Origin: BS150m-G50 sp964501185 [NCBI: uncultured Bacteroidia bacterium] | GTDB taxonomy: Bacteria; CAIWAD01; BS150m-G50 | Direction of reading: 5' to 3' | Assembly: GCA_964501185.1 (NCBI GenBank) | Contig: CAZCRT010000024.1 | Location: 1-32,555, forward strand | Length of the DNA stretch: 32,555 bases | Shown here: piece by piece, positions 15,937 to 24,224 of the stretch | Layout of the letters: the number at the start of each line of letters is the position of its first letter | Numbering within the stretch: position 1 is the stretch's first letter | Made by a program: the position numbers and the translations under genes | Notes under the pieces: model-generated | What the model saw: the letters and a program-made list of their open reading frames with translations, nothing else | Told to the model about the DNA's origin: nothing | Database searches by the model: none

Positions 15937-16292
15937 AACTACTCATCATCATTCTCAATAAAGAAGAGTATCTCGATGAGTTGCTGGAAGGCTTCATTGA
16001 GATGGATATCCGTGGGGCGACCGTGATCAATTCACAGGGGATGGGAAGCATTATCACCACAGATATACCGATTTTTGCCGGTCTCAAGGATCTACTGCAG
16101 GGAAATCGTCCCGGAAATAAAACTATCCTCACGCTGATAGAAGATCCATTGATTCCAGTTGTAGTCAACCTGTTTGAAGATATTGTCGGTAAGATGGATG
16201 AGCCGGGCAATGGCATAATTTTCACACTTCCGGTGGATTCCGTATTCGGGCTCGGCAGAAAGTTCGATTCCGGCCGCCCGGATGAGGGCTAG
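15933..16292 (+). CDS. PII-like (GlnB-superfamily) signalling protein
   Basis: The 119-residue protein has the ferredoxin-like PII pattern: strand MKLLIIILN, helix EEYLDELLEGFIEM, strand GATVINSQGMGSII, then a later strand KTILTLIEDPLIPVVVNLF. It lacks the canonical GlnB T-loop (the conserved tyrosine and surrounding motif), so uridylylation as in GlnB is unlikely. Such divergent PII-like proteins often bind nucleotides to control a partner. It is translationally coupled (ATGA) to the EIIA-like gene. This suggests the two proteins work together in carbon or nitrogen sensing. The assignment rests on fold pattern, not a motif. Confidence 0.7.
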   Translation: MKLLIIILNKEEYLDELLEGFIEMDIRGATVINSQGMGSIITTDIPIFAGLKDLLQGNRPGNKTILTLIEDPLIPVVVNLFEDIVGKMDEPGNGIIFTLPVDSVFGLGRKFDSGRPDEG

Positions 16293-16295
16293 TTG

Positions 16296-17096
16296 ATGAC
16301 TGCTGATTCTACCTCCCCCCAACTCACACGAGCTCAATTTAACCGCTGCCGGTCGCTGCAACGCAAGCAGAAACGCCGGGAAGAGGGTAGTTTTCTGGTG
16401 GAGGGGATTAAAAACATACAGGAGTTGCTGAAAAGCGACTTCAAGGTTGAAATGCTGCTGCATCTCTCTGCTGTTGCACCGGAGACAGTGCTGAATCATA
16501 CAGTTGACTGCCCCGGCTTCACAGTTGCTCCGAAGTATTTTGATCAGCTATGTGAAACGGTTTCGCCCGAGGGGATACTGGCTGTAGTGGCATTACCGGA
16601 AAACAGCGCCTCTCTGAAGTCTGATCAACCTGCTCTCTATCTTGATGGTATCAGCGATCCCGGCAATCTGGGTACGATCATTCGCACCGCCGACTGGTTC
16701 GGGCTGGAACCGTTACTGCTGAGCCATGATACAGTTGATCCTTTTAATGGTAAAGTCATTCGCTCCAGCATGGGCTCTCTGTTTCATCTCCCGCTGCTTC
16801 AGGATGACAGTGATAACACCATCCTCAAACAGCTGCAAAGCGAGGGTCGCGAACTTATAGGTTTGACTCTGGATGCAACTGAAGAGCTTCATACAGCAAC
16901 CCTGCCCACTGCGCCTCTGCTTGTTGTGGGAAGCGAGAGCAATGGTATCAGGCCGGGAATTGAAGTGCAGCTGGACAGAACACTGCGTATTCCGGGTGCC
17001 GGGAGAGCGGAATCTCTCAACGCTGCCCAGGCTTTTACTCTCGCTGCCTATCAGCTGCAGATTATCAACCGTAATCAAGCGGGAGAACATGCATGA
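16296..17096 (+). CDS. TrmH/SpoU-family RNA 2'-O-methyltransferase
   Basis: The 266-residue enzyme has an N-terminal RNA-binding substrate domain (about residues 10-100, with RKQKRREEGSFLVEGIKNIQELL). Its C-terminal SPOUT trefoil-knot domain carries the three SpoU motifs: DPGNLGTIIRTADWFG, LLVVGSESNGI and IPGAGRAESLNAAQA. The last binds S-adenosylmethionine through the knot. Such proteins methylate ribose in 23S rRNA (RlmB-like) or tRNA; the exact target cannot be told here. ATG 16296 is preferred over the preceding in-frame TTG. Its TGA overlaps the next start (ATGA). Confidence 0.93.
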   Translation: MTADSTSPQLTRAQFNRCRSLQRKQKRREEGSFLVEGIKNIQELLKSDFKVEMLLHLSAVAPETVLNHTVDCPGFTVAPKYFDQLCETVSPEGILAVVALPENSASLKSDQPALYLDGISDPGNLGTIIRTADWFGLEPLLLSHDTVDPFNGKVIRSSMGSLFHLPLLQDDSDNTILKQLQSEGRELIGLTLDATEELHTATLPTAPLLVVGSESNGIRPGIEVQLDRTLRIPGAGRAESLNAAQAFTLAAYQLQIINRNQAGEHA

Positions 17097-17845
17097 TCAG
17101 AGGTGGTGACCTGCTGCTGATCCTGCTCGGTGCGTTTATTCTGGCTTCGCTTCCGGCACTGTTCCTGGAACCGACTGCAGTTACCGGATGGATACTCAGC
17201 GCCCTGCTGCTGATGTCTCCACTGGCAGTATTGCAGTGGAAACGGCGTCCTGACGCCAGCCAGCTCTACCCATTTACACCTCCGGCTCACATTTCCTGGC
17301 CGCAACTTCTGCTCTTCAGTGTATCAGCCCTGCTGGCACTGGATCTCGTTGATTATCTGATCACACAGGTACTGCCCCCCTCCCCACAGCTCGCTGGTGA
17401 TATCAACGGACTGCTCCAGTTCGGGACTCCGCTGCGGGGGCTGGGTGTGATGCTGGCGGTCCTCATTTTAGGTCCTCTCGGTGAAGAACTGCTTTTTCGT
17501 GGATTTGTTTATCGCTATCTGTTGAAGAATCGTGGAGTAACTGAAGCCGTACTGATCAGCAGTCTGCTCTTTGCGCTTTTCCATCCCGGTGTGTACACCT
17601 TGCAGATACTGCTTTTCGGCTTTCTGCTGGCTCTGTTACGCTGGCGTACCGGTTCCCTGTTACCACCTCTGATACTGCACCTGCTCAATAACAGCTGGAG
17701 TCTGCTCGATGTCAACCTGCCGGGAGTTTCTCCGGGAAGGGGCGAACCGCTATGGTGGATAATGGTGACGACAGGTACATTGCTTTGCGGCTGGCTCTTC
17801 TATCAATTCTTCGTCAGGGAGGCTGATGATGAACAGGGGAAATGA
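17093..17845 (+). CDS. CPBP-family intramembrane metalloprotease
   Basis: The 250-residue polytopic membrane protein has about seven hydrophobic segments. The CPBP (Abi/Rce1-like) motifs are complete: EELLFR (E131, E132, R136), FALFH (H164) and HLLNN (H196, N200). They form the zinc site of glutamate-type intramembrane proteases that act on prenylated or signal-bearing proteins. GGGAG seven bases before the ATG and the ATGA overlap with trmH set the start. It overlaps the next gene by 17 bases. The substrate is unknown. Confidence 0.9.
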   Translation: MIRGGDLLLILLGAFILASLPALFLEPTAVTGWILSALLLMSPLAVLQWKRRPDASQLYPFTPPAHISWPQLLLFSVSALLALDLVDYLITQVLPPSPQLAGDINGLLQFGTPLRGLGVMLAVLILGPLGEELLFRGFVYRYLLKNRGVTEAVLISSLLFALFHPGVYTLQILLFGFLLALLRWRTGSLLPPLILHLLNNSWSLLDVNLPGVSPGRGEPLWWIMVTTGTLLCGWLFYQFFVREADDEQGK

Positions 17846-19379
17846 CACTGCCATCCGGGTACGGATTCAGAATGACAGGCAGCAGATCACTATCAATTGT
17901 GAAGGGGGTATGCGGCTCAGCACCGCTTCCTCAAGTCAGGAGCTCCCCGGGGTGCAACGGCTGGACTGTCAGCTTCTGGAACGGGTAGCTGCCGCGGGTG
18001 ATTTCTGGTTCAAGCATACCCTTGCATCAACCCGTGAGGGGCTGCGACAACAGGCCGCGGCACTTGAGGCAGTTGATATCGCAACACTGATTATCCCTTA
18101 CGGCAGTGAAGATAGCCTGAGCCATATACGAACCCCGCTTTTCCTGCTTCTCGCCTGGCCATTCGCTGAGGAAGTGAATAGACATGCTGCCCGGGAAGAG
18201 TATTGTTCCCGTTTGCCACAGGATATGATGGGGGAGTTTTCATCTGCTGATGATTTTCTGTTTGTTGCGACAAATGCTGCTGCATCAAGCTGGCTGTGCC
18301 AGGCTGAAGAATGGAGAATGCAGCTTTCTGAAAGCCTGCGGATAGAACCACTGCAGACAGGCGCACCTTTACAGGTGGAACAGGTACGTATCGGTATCGA
18401 TTTCCATTGGGATCATTCTGAAACTCTGACCTATGAAGGTGCGCTGGAGCTGTTCATCAATCACCGGGGAACTCTGAGCCTGCTTAATGAAATTGATCTG
18501 GAAGAATACCTCGCCAGTGTCAACTCCTCGGAAATGACCGCTGATTCACCACTAGAGTTGTTGAAGGCGCAGACGATCGCAGCTCGCTCTACGCTGCTGG
18601 CCACACGGGGAAGACACCACTGGGGTGAACCGTTTGACCTCTGCTCTGACGATCACTGCCAGTGTTATCATGGACTGAAGCGGATTCAACCTGCTTCCAG
18701 GCGGGCTATGTCAGAAACCGCCGGTCAACTGCTCATTGCGGATGGCGATGTCGTCGATGCCCGTTACAGCAAAAGCTGCGGGGGTATCGTGGAGGCATAC
18801 CACCATGTCTGGGAGAACAGGGATATGCCAGCGCTGATCTCGTTCCCAGACGGGGATGACAGCGTACCCTTCCCGGCAGACAGCGAGGAAAAAGCCCGCC
18901 GGTTGATAGACGGTGATTTCAATTCCAACTGCGATACCGGTCAGCTGCAACTACCGGAAAATCTGCAATATGCTGATGATTACTTCCGCTGGGAACTGTT
19001 CTATGAAAACAGGGAGTTAACCTCCATCGTCAATAGCAACCTTGGCACAGACTGGGAGCGGATTGACGATCTGGTACCACTGGAACGGGGAGATTCGGGA
19101 CGGATCAAGCGGCTGCAGATTATTGCCGGTGATCAGGAGCGGATTATCAACAGGGAGCTCACTATCAGGCGTGTTCTATCCACCAGCCATCTCTGGAGTT
19201 CGCTTTTCTATGTGTTACATGAAGGTGATGGTTTTCGTCTGCGTGGTGCTGGCTGGGGACATGGTGTCGGGCTCTGTCAGCTGGGCGCGGCTGCTATGGC
19301 CCTGCGTGGAGTCAATCACAGGGAAATCCTCAGTTTCTATTACCCGGGATCAGAACTGAAAGAGCTGCGTTCGTGGTAA
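17829..19379 (+). CDS. SpoIID/LytB-domain protein
   Basis: The 516-residue protein has an uncharacterised N-terminal region (about 1-190) and a SpoIID domain (about 200-510). The domain starts with the conserved DLEEYLASVNSSEMTADSPL segment containing the presumed catalytic glutamate, then LKAQTIAARSTLLA, a cysteine-rich CSDDHCQCY, KSCGGIVEAYHHVWE, and ends GWGHGVGLCQLGAAAMA...ILSFYYPG. SpoIID proteins cleave peptidoglycan denuded of stem peptides; outside sporulators they are cell-wall remodelling or division proteins. I see no signal peptide on the predicted start, which is odd for a wall enzyme. ATG 17829 follows GGGAGG by six bases and overlaps the protease gene. Confidence 0.88.
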   Translation: MNRGNDTAIRVRIQNDRQQITINCEGGMRLSTASSSQELPGVQRLDCQLLERVAAAGDFWFKHTLASTREGLRQQAAALEAVDIATLIIPYGSEDSLSHIRTPLFLLLAWPFAEEVNRHAAREEYCSRLPQDMMGEFSSADDFLFVATNAAASSWLCQAEEWRMQLSESLRIEPLQTGAPLQVEQVRIGIDFHWDHSETLTYEGALELFINHRGTLSLLNEIDLEEYLASVNSSEMTADSPLELLKAQTIAARSTLLATRGRHHWGEPFDLCSDDHCQCYHGLKRIQPASRRAMSETAGQLLIADGDVVDARYSKSCGGIVEAYHHVWENRDMPALISFPDGDDSVPFPADSEEKARRLIDGDFNSNCDTGQLQLPENLQYADDYFRWELFYENRELTSIVNSNLGTDWERIDDLVPLERGDSGRIKRLQIIAGDQERIINRELTIRRVLSTSHLWSSLFYVLHEGDGFRLRGAGWGHGVGLCQLGAAAMALRGVNHREILSFYYPGSELKELRSW

Positions 19380-19471
19380 TTGTTCAGATCCCCGGTTCTT
19401 CAACTCAAAAGTGAGCATTTCTCAACAAACCGTTTACATTGTGGTTCTGAATGCAACGACCTCTTCTCTCG

Positions 19472-19527
19472 ATAGTATTGCTTGAAATCAATTATCATTT
19501 TGGATTCACTGATTTAAGCAATACTAT
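19472..19527. promoter_or_regulatory. Long inverted repeat before the cystathionine synthase gene
   Basis: ATAGTATTGCTT-g-AAATCA (19472-19490) is complementary to TGATTTAAGCAATACTAT (19510-19527): 18 pairs with one bulged G and a 19-base loop. A weak promoter reading (TTGGAT at 19500, 16 bases, TACTAT at 19522) would place the right arm on the -10. It could be an operator pair or an mRNA leader hairpin. There is no U-tract, so it is not a typical terminator of the SpoIID operon. Confidence 0.6.
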
Positions 19528-19569
19528 GAGCCGATGCTTCAACAAACGAGTTAGAAAAGGTCATTATTT

Positions 19570-20955
19570 ATGAGCATCGGTATAAATGGAACAGTGATGC
19601 AGTCCAAACTGATTTACGATAACATTCTCGAGACGATCGGCAATACCCCGCTGGTCAAACTCTCCAAACTCACCGGTGGCCTGCCGGTGACTCTGCTGGG
19701 AAAACTTGAACGCACCAATCCGGGCGGTTCTATCAAGGACCGGATCGCACTCAGCCTGGTCGAGGCAGCCGAGCGTTCCGGTGAACTTAAACCAGGTGGA
19801 ACCATCGTTGAGGCCAGTTCCGGCAACATGGGCATCGGCCTGGCGCTGGTAGCCGCACAGAAGGGCTATCAATGTATAATAATCATGCCCTGGAAAATGT
19901 CGGCTGAGCGAGAGCAGATCATCCGCGGACTGGGTGGGGATGTTGTCCGGGTGCCGACAGAGGTTGCTCCGGATCATCCCGATTCCTTTCTCAATACAGC
20001 CCGCCGTATTGCTGCTTCTACACCGAACGCAATACTGATCAACCAGTTTTACAACCAGGAAAACCCTGCCACTCACTATCATACAACCGGTCCTGAAATC
20101 TGGGAACAGACCGAAGGAGCTGTAGACGCATTTATCATGGGTATGGGCACCGGTGGCACCATCAGCGGAGTCGGGAAGTACCTCAAAGAGAAAAAACCGG
20201 GTGTACGAATTGTCGGTGCGGAGCCGGAGGGTTCTATTCTCAAAACCTACTTCGACAGCGGTGAAATGCCTGAAGGCAGGATCTACATGGTGGAAGGCAT
20301 CGGTGAGGACTTTCTGCCGGAGTCGCTGCATCTGAAATGGGTAGATGAAATGCGCTGGGTCAGCGACCGGGCTTCATTTGACATGACGCTGCGGTTGGCC
20401 CGTGAAGAGGGGATCTTTGCCGGTGGTTCCTCAGGGGCACAGATACAGGTTGCTCTGGAAGTGGCTGCCGAACTCCCCCCCGGCTCTACAATTGTCACAA
20501 CAATACCTGATACCGGCTCCCGCTACCTCAGCAAACTCTACAATGATGGCTGGATGGTAGCGCAGGGATTTAAAACCGCTGATGAGCTGAACGCGGGTAA
20601 AATCGTCGAGATTACGGGGAGACCGTTCTATACGACTCTTGCTGAGACACCCGTACTTGAGGCGTTGGCATTGATGGAAACCCACAATCTGGATCTTCTG
20701 CCGGTTCTGTATAACCATACCCTGCAGGGTACGCTTTACCGGAATGAGCTGCTCTCTCTTCTGCTGCTCGGGAAAAATCTGGATCAGACAGAAGCAGGGA
20801 ATCAAATGCAGCCGCCGTTAGTGGCGGTGGAAGCTTCGACACCCCTGTCAGAGCTGCGTAAACTGCTAAGTGATGAATCATCAGTCGTGATAATGGAGAA
20901 CGATAAACCAATTGGCGTGATACACCGGCGTGAAATGTACCGCTTCCTGAAATGA
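19570..20955 (+). CDS. Cystathionine beta-synthase / cysteine synthase with CBS domains
   Basis: The 461-residue protein has a fold-type II PLP domain (about 15-325) and a C-terminal CBS-domain pair (about 330-461). The PLP lysine is K56 in GGSIKDR, the substrate loop is EASSGNMGIGLA (81-92), the phosphate cradle is GTGGTISG, and a late SSGA segment follows. It should form cystathionine from serine and homocysteine, or cysteine from O-acetylserine. The CBS pair suggests allosteric control by an adenosyl ligand, as in cystathionine synthases. AAAGG nine bases before ATG 19570 supports the start; ATG 19597 is an alternative. It sits behind a long inverted repeat and converges on the HDOD-GGDEF gene with 26 bases between. 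Confidence 0.92.
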   Translation: MSIGINGTVMQSKLIYDNILETIGNTPLVKLSKLTGGLPVTLLGKLERTNPGGSIKDRIALSLVEAAERSGELKPGGTIVEASSGNMGIGLALVAAQKGYQCIIIMPWKMSAEREQIIRGLGGDVVRVPTEVAPDHPDSFLNTARRIAASTPNAILINQFYNQENPATHYHTTGPEIWEQTEGAVDAFIMGMGTGGTISGVGKYLKEKKPGVRIVGAEPEGSILKTYFDSGEMPEGRIYMVEGIGEDFLPESLHLKWVDEMRWVSDRASFDMTLRLAREEGIFAGGSSGAQIQVALEVAAELPPGSTIVTTIPDTGSRYLSKLYNDGWMVAQGFKTADELNAGKIVEITGRPFYTTLAETPVLEALALMETHNLDLLPVLYNHTLQGTLYRNELLSLLLLGKNLDQTEAGNQMQPPLVAVEASTPLSELRKLLSDESSVVIMENDKPIGVIHRREMYRFLK

Positions 20956-20981
20956 GATCATCATATTGCTGTTCTGACATG

Positions 20982-22556
20982 TTAAAAGGCAATCCTGTTG
21001 CGGCCATTTTCTTTTGCTTCGTACAGCTTAAGGTCGGCAAACTTGATCAATGCTTCTGTTGAAGTGCAGTTCTCCTCATTCAGGAGTTCCGCCAGTCCGA
21101 TTGAAATGGTTACATGCATGGTAGAGTCGGGTGGATGGGCAAACTCATGACCCTCAATCAATCGCCGGATTCTTTCAGCTGTGATACGGGCGGAATAGAG
21201 TTTGGTCTCCGGCAGCATTATCAGGAACTCCTCGCCACCATAACGGACCAGCATATCAGTATCGCGCAGAGCTTCACCAACTTTTTCAGATAACTCCTTC
21301 AGGATGAAATCACCCTGTTGATGCCCATGGGTATCGTTGACCTTCTTGAAATGATCAATGTCCATCATCAGGATAGCCAGGTGACGGTCATATCGCTGAG
21401 CCCGTTTAAATTCATGCTCCAGAATCCGTTCCATGGATCGACGATTATTGACACCTGTCAGCGAATCGATGTTGACAAGCTCTTTCAGCTTATCATTGGC
21501 ATCCTGTAACTGCCTGGCCAGCTTTTCCGCCCGCTTGTTCGCCTTGATCAGTTTCCTGTTCATCTGCTCATAGCTGAGGTTCATCTCACTCAGCTCGTGG
21601 TTGGCATTCTGCAGTATTTCCGCATAGTTAGCCTGCTGCTCCAGCTTTACACCGAAGAATTCAGCAGATTTCTCAACTTCGTCGAATACCTCTACCAGGA
21701 AATCTTCCAGCTCCTTACTCTCCAGTCCGAAAGCGTCTTCCGCTTCCAGACGGGTCTCCTTCATCGACTCCTTCAGGTTCGAGTGATAGAAAGTGGCTGC
21801 GCATCGTTGAGCGAAGAGGCTGATCTTGCAAAGCGTTTTCAGCTCCTCATCTACTCCTTCCGTGCCTTTCAGATCATGATGCCAACCGATCGGTTTTGAA
21901 AGCTTCTCCGGAAACCCCCATTTTTCTGCCAGCATGGTGCCGATTCCGCAGTGATCGACACCGAAGGTCTGCTGCTCCATGACAGCCAGCTCTTCACCAT
22001 CCTGTTCGCGTTTCATCAGGGGGATGTAAGTTCCGGCAGCGTGCTTGATAAACATCAGCATACCTACATCTGCCAGCAACCCGGCTATAAACGCTTCATC
22101 CGGATTAATATCATCTTCACGCAGTGATGCGATCTGACGGGCAGTAACCCCCATGAAGAGTGAGCGTTCCCAGAGATTCTGGATCTGGTGGACCTGCTCG
22201 GAGTCGCTGACCAGGAGTTCCATAATTGACATGGAAAGAACCAGATTCTTGATGGTGTCCAATCCCAGAATTACAACAGCCTGCGCGATAGTTGTGACCT
22301 TGCTGGGAAGAGCGTAATAAGCGGAATTCACCACCCGCAGTACTTTTGTAGTGAGGGTGTTATCATTCTGGATAACTTCCGCCAGGGATTTAGCGGAGGC
22401 GTCATTGGTCTTAATCAGCTCCATCACCTTGCTGACAACTGGAGAAAGACCGGGGAGGTCTTCTGTACTCTCTATCAGGCCTTTGATGTCAATTGCCTGC
22501 TGGGGATCGCTCATTGCCTGTTGCGGTTCACTCATTACTTGTTGCGTTTCGCTCAT
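20982..22556 (-). CDS. HDOD domain protein with C-terminal GGDEF diguanylate cyclase
   Basis: The 524-residue protein has an HDOD domain (about 25-225), a coiled coil (about 305-360, ending QLQDANDKLKELVNIDSLTG) and a GGDEF domain (365-524). The active loop is GGEEF (440-444), with the inhibitory-site RxxD as RDTD (431-434) five residues before it, so it is probably an active cyclase with product inhibition. HDOD is a metal-free HD relative used in signalling. The N-terminus is three copies of a seven-residue repeat (MSETQQV, MSEPQQA, MSDPQQA), each opening with an ATG (22556, 22535, 22514), so the true start is uncertain. The longest form overlaps rsmD by 29 bases. Confidence 0.93.
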   Translation of the reverse strand: MSETQQVMSEPQQAMSDPQQAIDIKGLIESTEDLPGLSPVVSKVMELIKTNDASAKSLAEVIQNDNTLTTKVLRVVNSAYYALPSKVTTIAQAVVILGLDTIKNLVLSMSIMELLVSDSEQVHQIQNLWERSLFMGVTARQIASLREDDINPDEAFIAGLLADVGMLMFIKHAAGTYIPLMKREQDGEELAVMEQQTFGVDHCGIGTMLAEKWGFPEKLSKPIGWHHDLKGTEGVDEELKTLCKISLFAQRCAATFYHSNLKESMKETRLEAEDAFGLESKELEDFLVEVFDEVEKSAEFFGVKLEQQANYAEILQNANHELSEMNLSYEQMNRKLIKANKRAEKLARQLQDANDKLKELVNIDSLTGVNNRRSMERILEHEFKRAQRYDRHLAILMMDIDHFKKVNDTHGHQQGDFILKELSEKVGEALRDTDMLVRYGGEEFLIMLPETKLYSARITAERIRRLIEGHEFAHPPDSTMHVTISIGLAELLNEENCTSTEALIKFADLKLYEAKENGRNRIAF

Positions 22557-23085
22557 AGAGTTTTACAATCGTGTTTCCGAATAACTTCTCTCGATAAAGC
22601 CTCAGCCTGTCAACCTGTATCTCCATACGTCGAGGATGCTCTATGAAGAGTAATCCTCCCGGAGCAAGCCAGTTGTACTTTTCTATATCGTCTAATAGAG
22701 GCTGGAAGTTTAGCATTTTATATGGTGGATCAATCAGAATCAGATCATATGGACCGGCCGGTTGACGACGCAGAAAACGGAGTACATCACGGCGGCGCAC
22801 CAGAACCTGGTCACTGACACCGAGCATTTCAATATTGCGCAGCAGGCAGGGAAGTGCTGCCCTGCCCATCTCAACAAACTCCACACTGGCTGCGCCCAGA
22901 CTTAGAGCCTGCAAACCCAGTGCCCCACTCCCGGAAAAGAGGTCCAGAACCCGGGCACCGCTCCAGTGATCCCCCAGAACTGAAACCAGGTATTCCCGTA
23001 CTTTGGCCGTCGCAGGCCGCACACTCAAGCCCCTGGGGACCTCCAGCGCTCTACCTTTGAACTGCCCGAATCCAAGTCGTAGCAT
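22528..23085 (-). CDS. rsmD: 16S rRNA (guanine966-N2)-methyltransferase RsmD
   Basis: The 185-residue Rossmann methyltransferase has the SAM loop VLDLFSGSGALGLQALSLGA, the acidic FVEMG strand end and the catalytic DPPY motif. Length and motif order match RsmD, which methylates G966 of 16S rRNA during 30S assembly. The N-terminal GFGQFKGRALEVP resembles the family's G..kGr.l..P. The ATG overlaps the TAA of the upstream gene (TAATG). coaD, a frequent partner of rsmD, is at 10476, about 11.5 kb away and not linked here. Confidence 0.93.
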   Translation of the reverse strand: MLRLGFGQFKGRALEVPRGLSVRPATAKVREYLVSVLGDHWSGARVLDLFSGSGALGLQALSLGAASVEFVEMGRAALPCLLRNIEMLGVSDQVLVRRRDVLRFLRRQPAGPYDLILIDPPYKMLNFQPLLDDIEKYNWLAPGGLLFIEHPRRMEIQVDRLRLYREKLFGNTIVKLYERNATSNE

Positions 23086-24176
23086 TAATGATACCAGAGT
23101 AAATTAAACTGTTCTCCATCCCGCAGCAGAACGATTTTCGCAGCAGAATCCAGTTCGTTGCCATTCAGCATATCTATCAGGTCGTCATATGAAAGCAGAC
23201 TCTGCTCCAGGTGCTGGAAGGAGGGCATTTCCAGATCGGTGGAAAAACTCAGTGAATCAAATTGCCCCTCAGCGGTGCGCCAGGTCATCCATCCAGGCAG
23301 GACAGCGATATAATCCAGAGTGTCATATGCAACCATCTCCAGAAGTCTCTGTGCCAGATTCACTTCAACAGATGTAGTGGCTGGTACCGGGTCGTCATCA
23401 GGCGACCGGTCTGATATGCTGACAACGGGTGCTTCCCTGATCGATAAAGCATGCTCACCACGGCTGCTGTCAGCTGCTGTAAGTGCCGATCTGGACTCCT
23501 CGCCCGGCTGTTGAGAAGTATCAATAATCTGAGATGGCTCGTTTTTGAAATCTTCCGGCGTAAAACGGTCACTCCATAGCAGGAAAACGCCGACCACCAG
23601 TAAAGGGAGCGTGACTAACAATACTACCTTTGGCCAGCGACGTGGTTTCTGACGGGTGGCTGCCAGCAGATCCCCCCAGGCGCGACTTCGCTTCAGGTCA
23701 AACATCTGTGATTCTTCATGCTGATCCTTAAAACGGACAGCAGCCGGTTCCAGTCCCAGTGGTTTGAACAGCTCTTTCAAAAACTCTACGACGATGGAAC
23801 GCAGAGCGAGGATCAAGGTACCACCGGTTTCAGAGTGGTAATCCAGGTGATAGGCAGTGGGCAGGTCAGGTGCGTTCAGTTCCAGTTCGCGGCACAGAAT
23901 CAATGGATCACTTATCAAAGCTGCCGGGTGTGGAGTGGCAATCGAAAAACTGCCCCAGAGAGCTGGGATTTCAATCAGCAGCGTACCGGATGATAAATCC
24001 CCCGGAAATTTCTCCCGTATTAAATCAGCCAGTGATTGTGCGCCCTCCCGGCCCTGACGCACCAGTGATTCCAGAGCAACGGGGATGTCTACCCGCACCT
24101 GCCGGTCGTCATAAAAAAAATCGAGGTGGTCGCTCTGCAACACACCTCGATATTTAAATTTTCCGTCAGGAGTCAT
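23085..24176 (-). CDS. Single-pass membrane protein, PilM/GspL-like N-terminal region
   Basis: The 363-residue protein has an N-terminal globular part (1-160), one membrane helix (183-200), a disordered Asp/Ser-rich linker (about 205-275) and a small C-terminal periplasmic domain (about 276-363). In the N-terminal part, GTLLIEIPALWGSFSIA and LILALRSIVVEFLKELFKPLGLEPAAV have the strand/helix rhythm of PilM or GspL actin-like platform proteins. I see no nucleotide motif, so this is a weak guess. The linker and single helix fit a cytoplasm-to-periplasm bridge. It is coupled to rsmD (TAATG) and follows the gene at 24225 by 48 bases. Confidence 0.7.
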   Translation of the reverse strand: MTPDGKFKYRGVLQSDHLDFFYDDRQVRVDIPVALESLVRQGREGAQSLADLIREKFPGDLSSGTLLIEIPALWGSFSIATPHPAALISDPLILCRELELNAPDLPTAYHLDYHSETGGTLILALRSIVVEFLKELFKPLGLEPAAVRFKDQHEESQMFDLKRSRAWGDLLAATRQKPRRWPKVVLLVTLPLLVVGVFLLWSDRFTPEDFKNEPSQIIDTSQQPGEESRSALTAADSSRGEHALSIREAPVVSISDRSPDDDPVPATTSVEVNLAQRLLEMVAYDTLDYIAVLPGWMTWRTAEGQFDSLSFSTDLEMPSFQHLEQSLLSYDDLIDMLNGNELDSAAKIVLLRDGEQFNLLWYH

Positions 24177-24224
24177 ACTGGTTCCCCTGGCGATTGTTCC
24201 AATCGGAATGATTGAAGCAGACCG

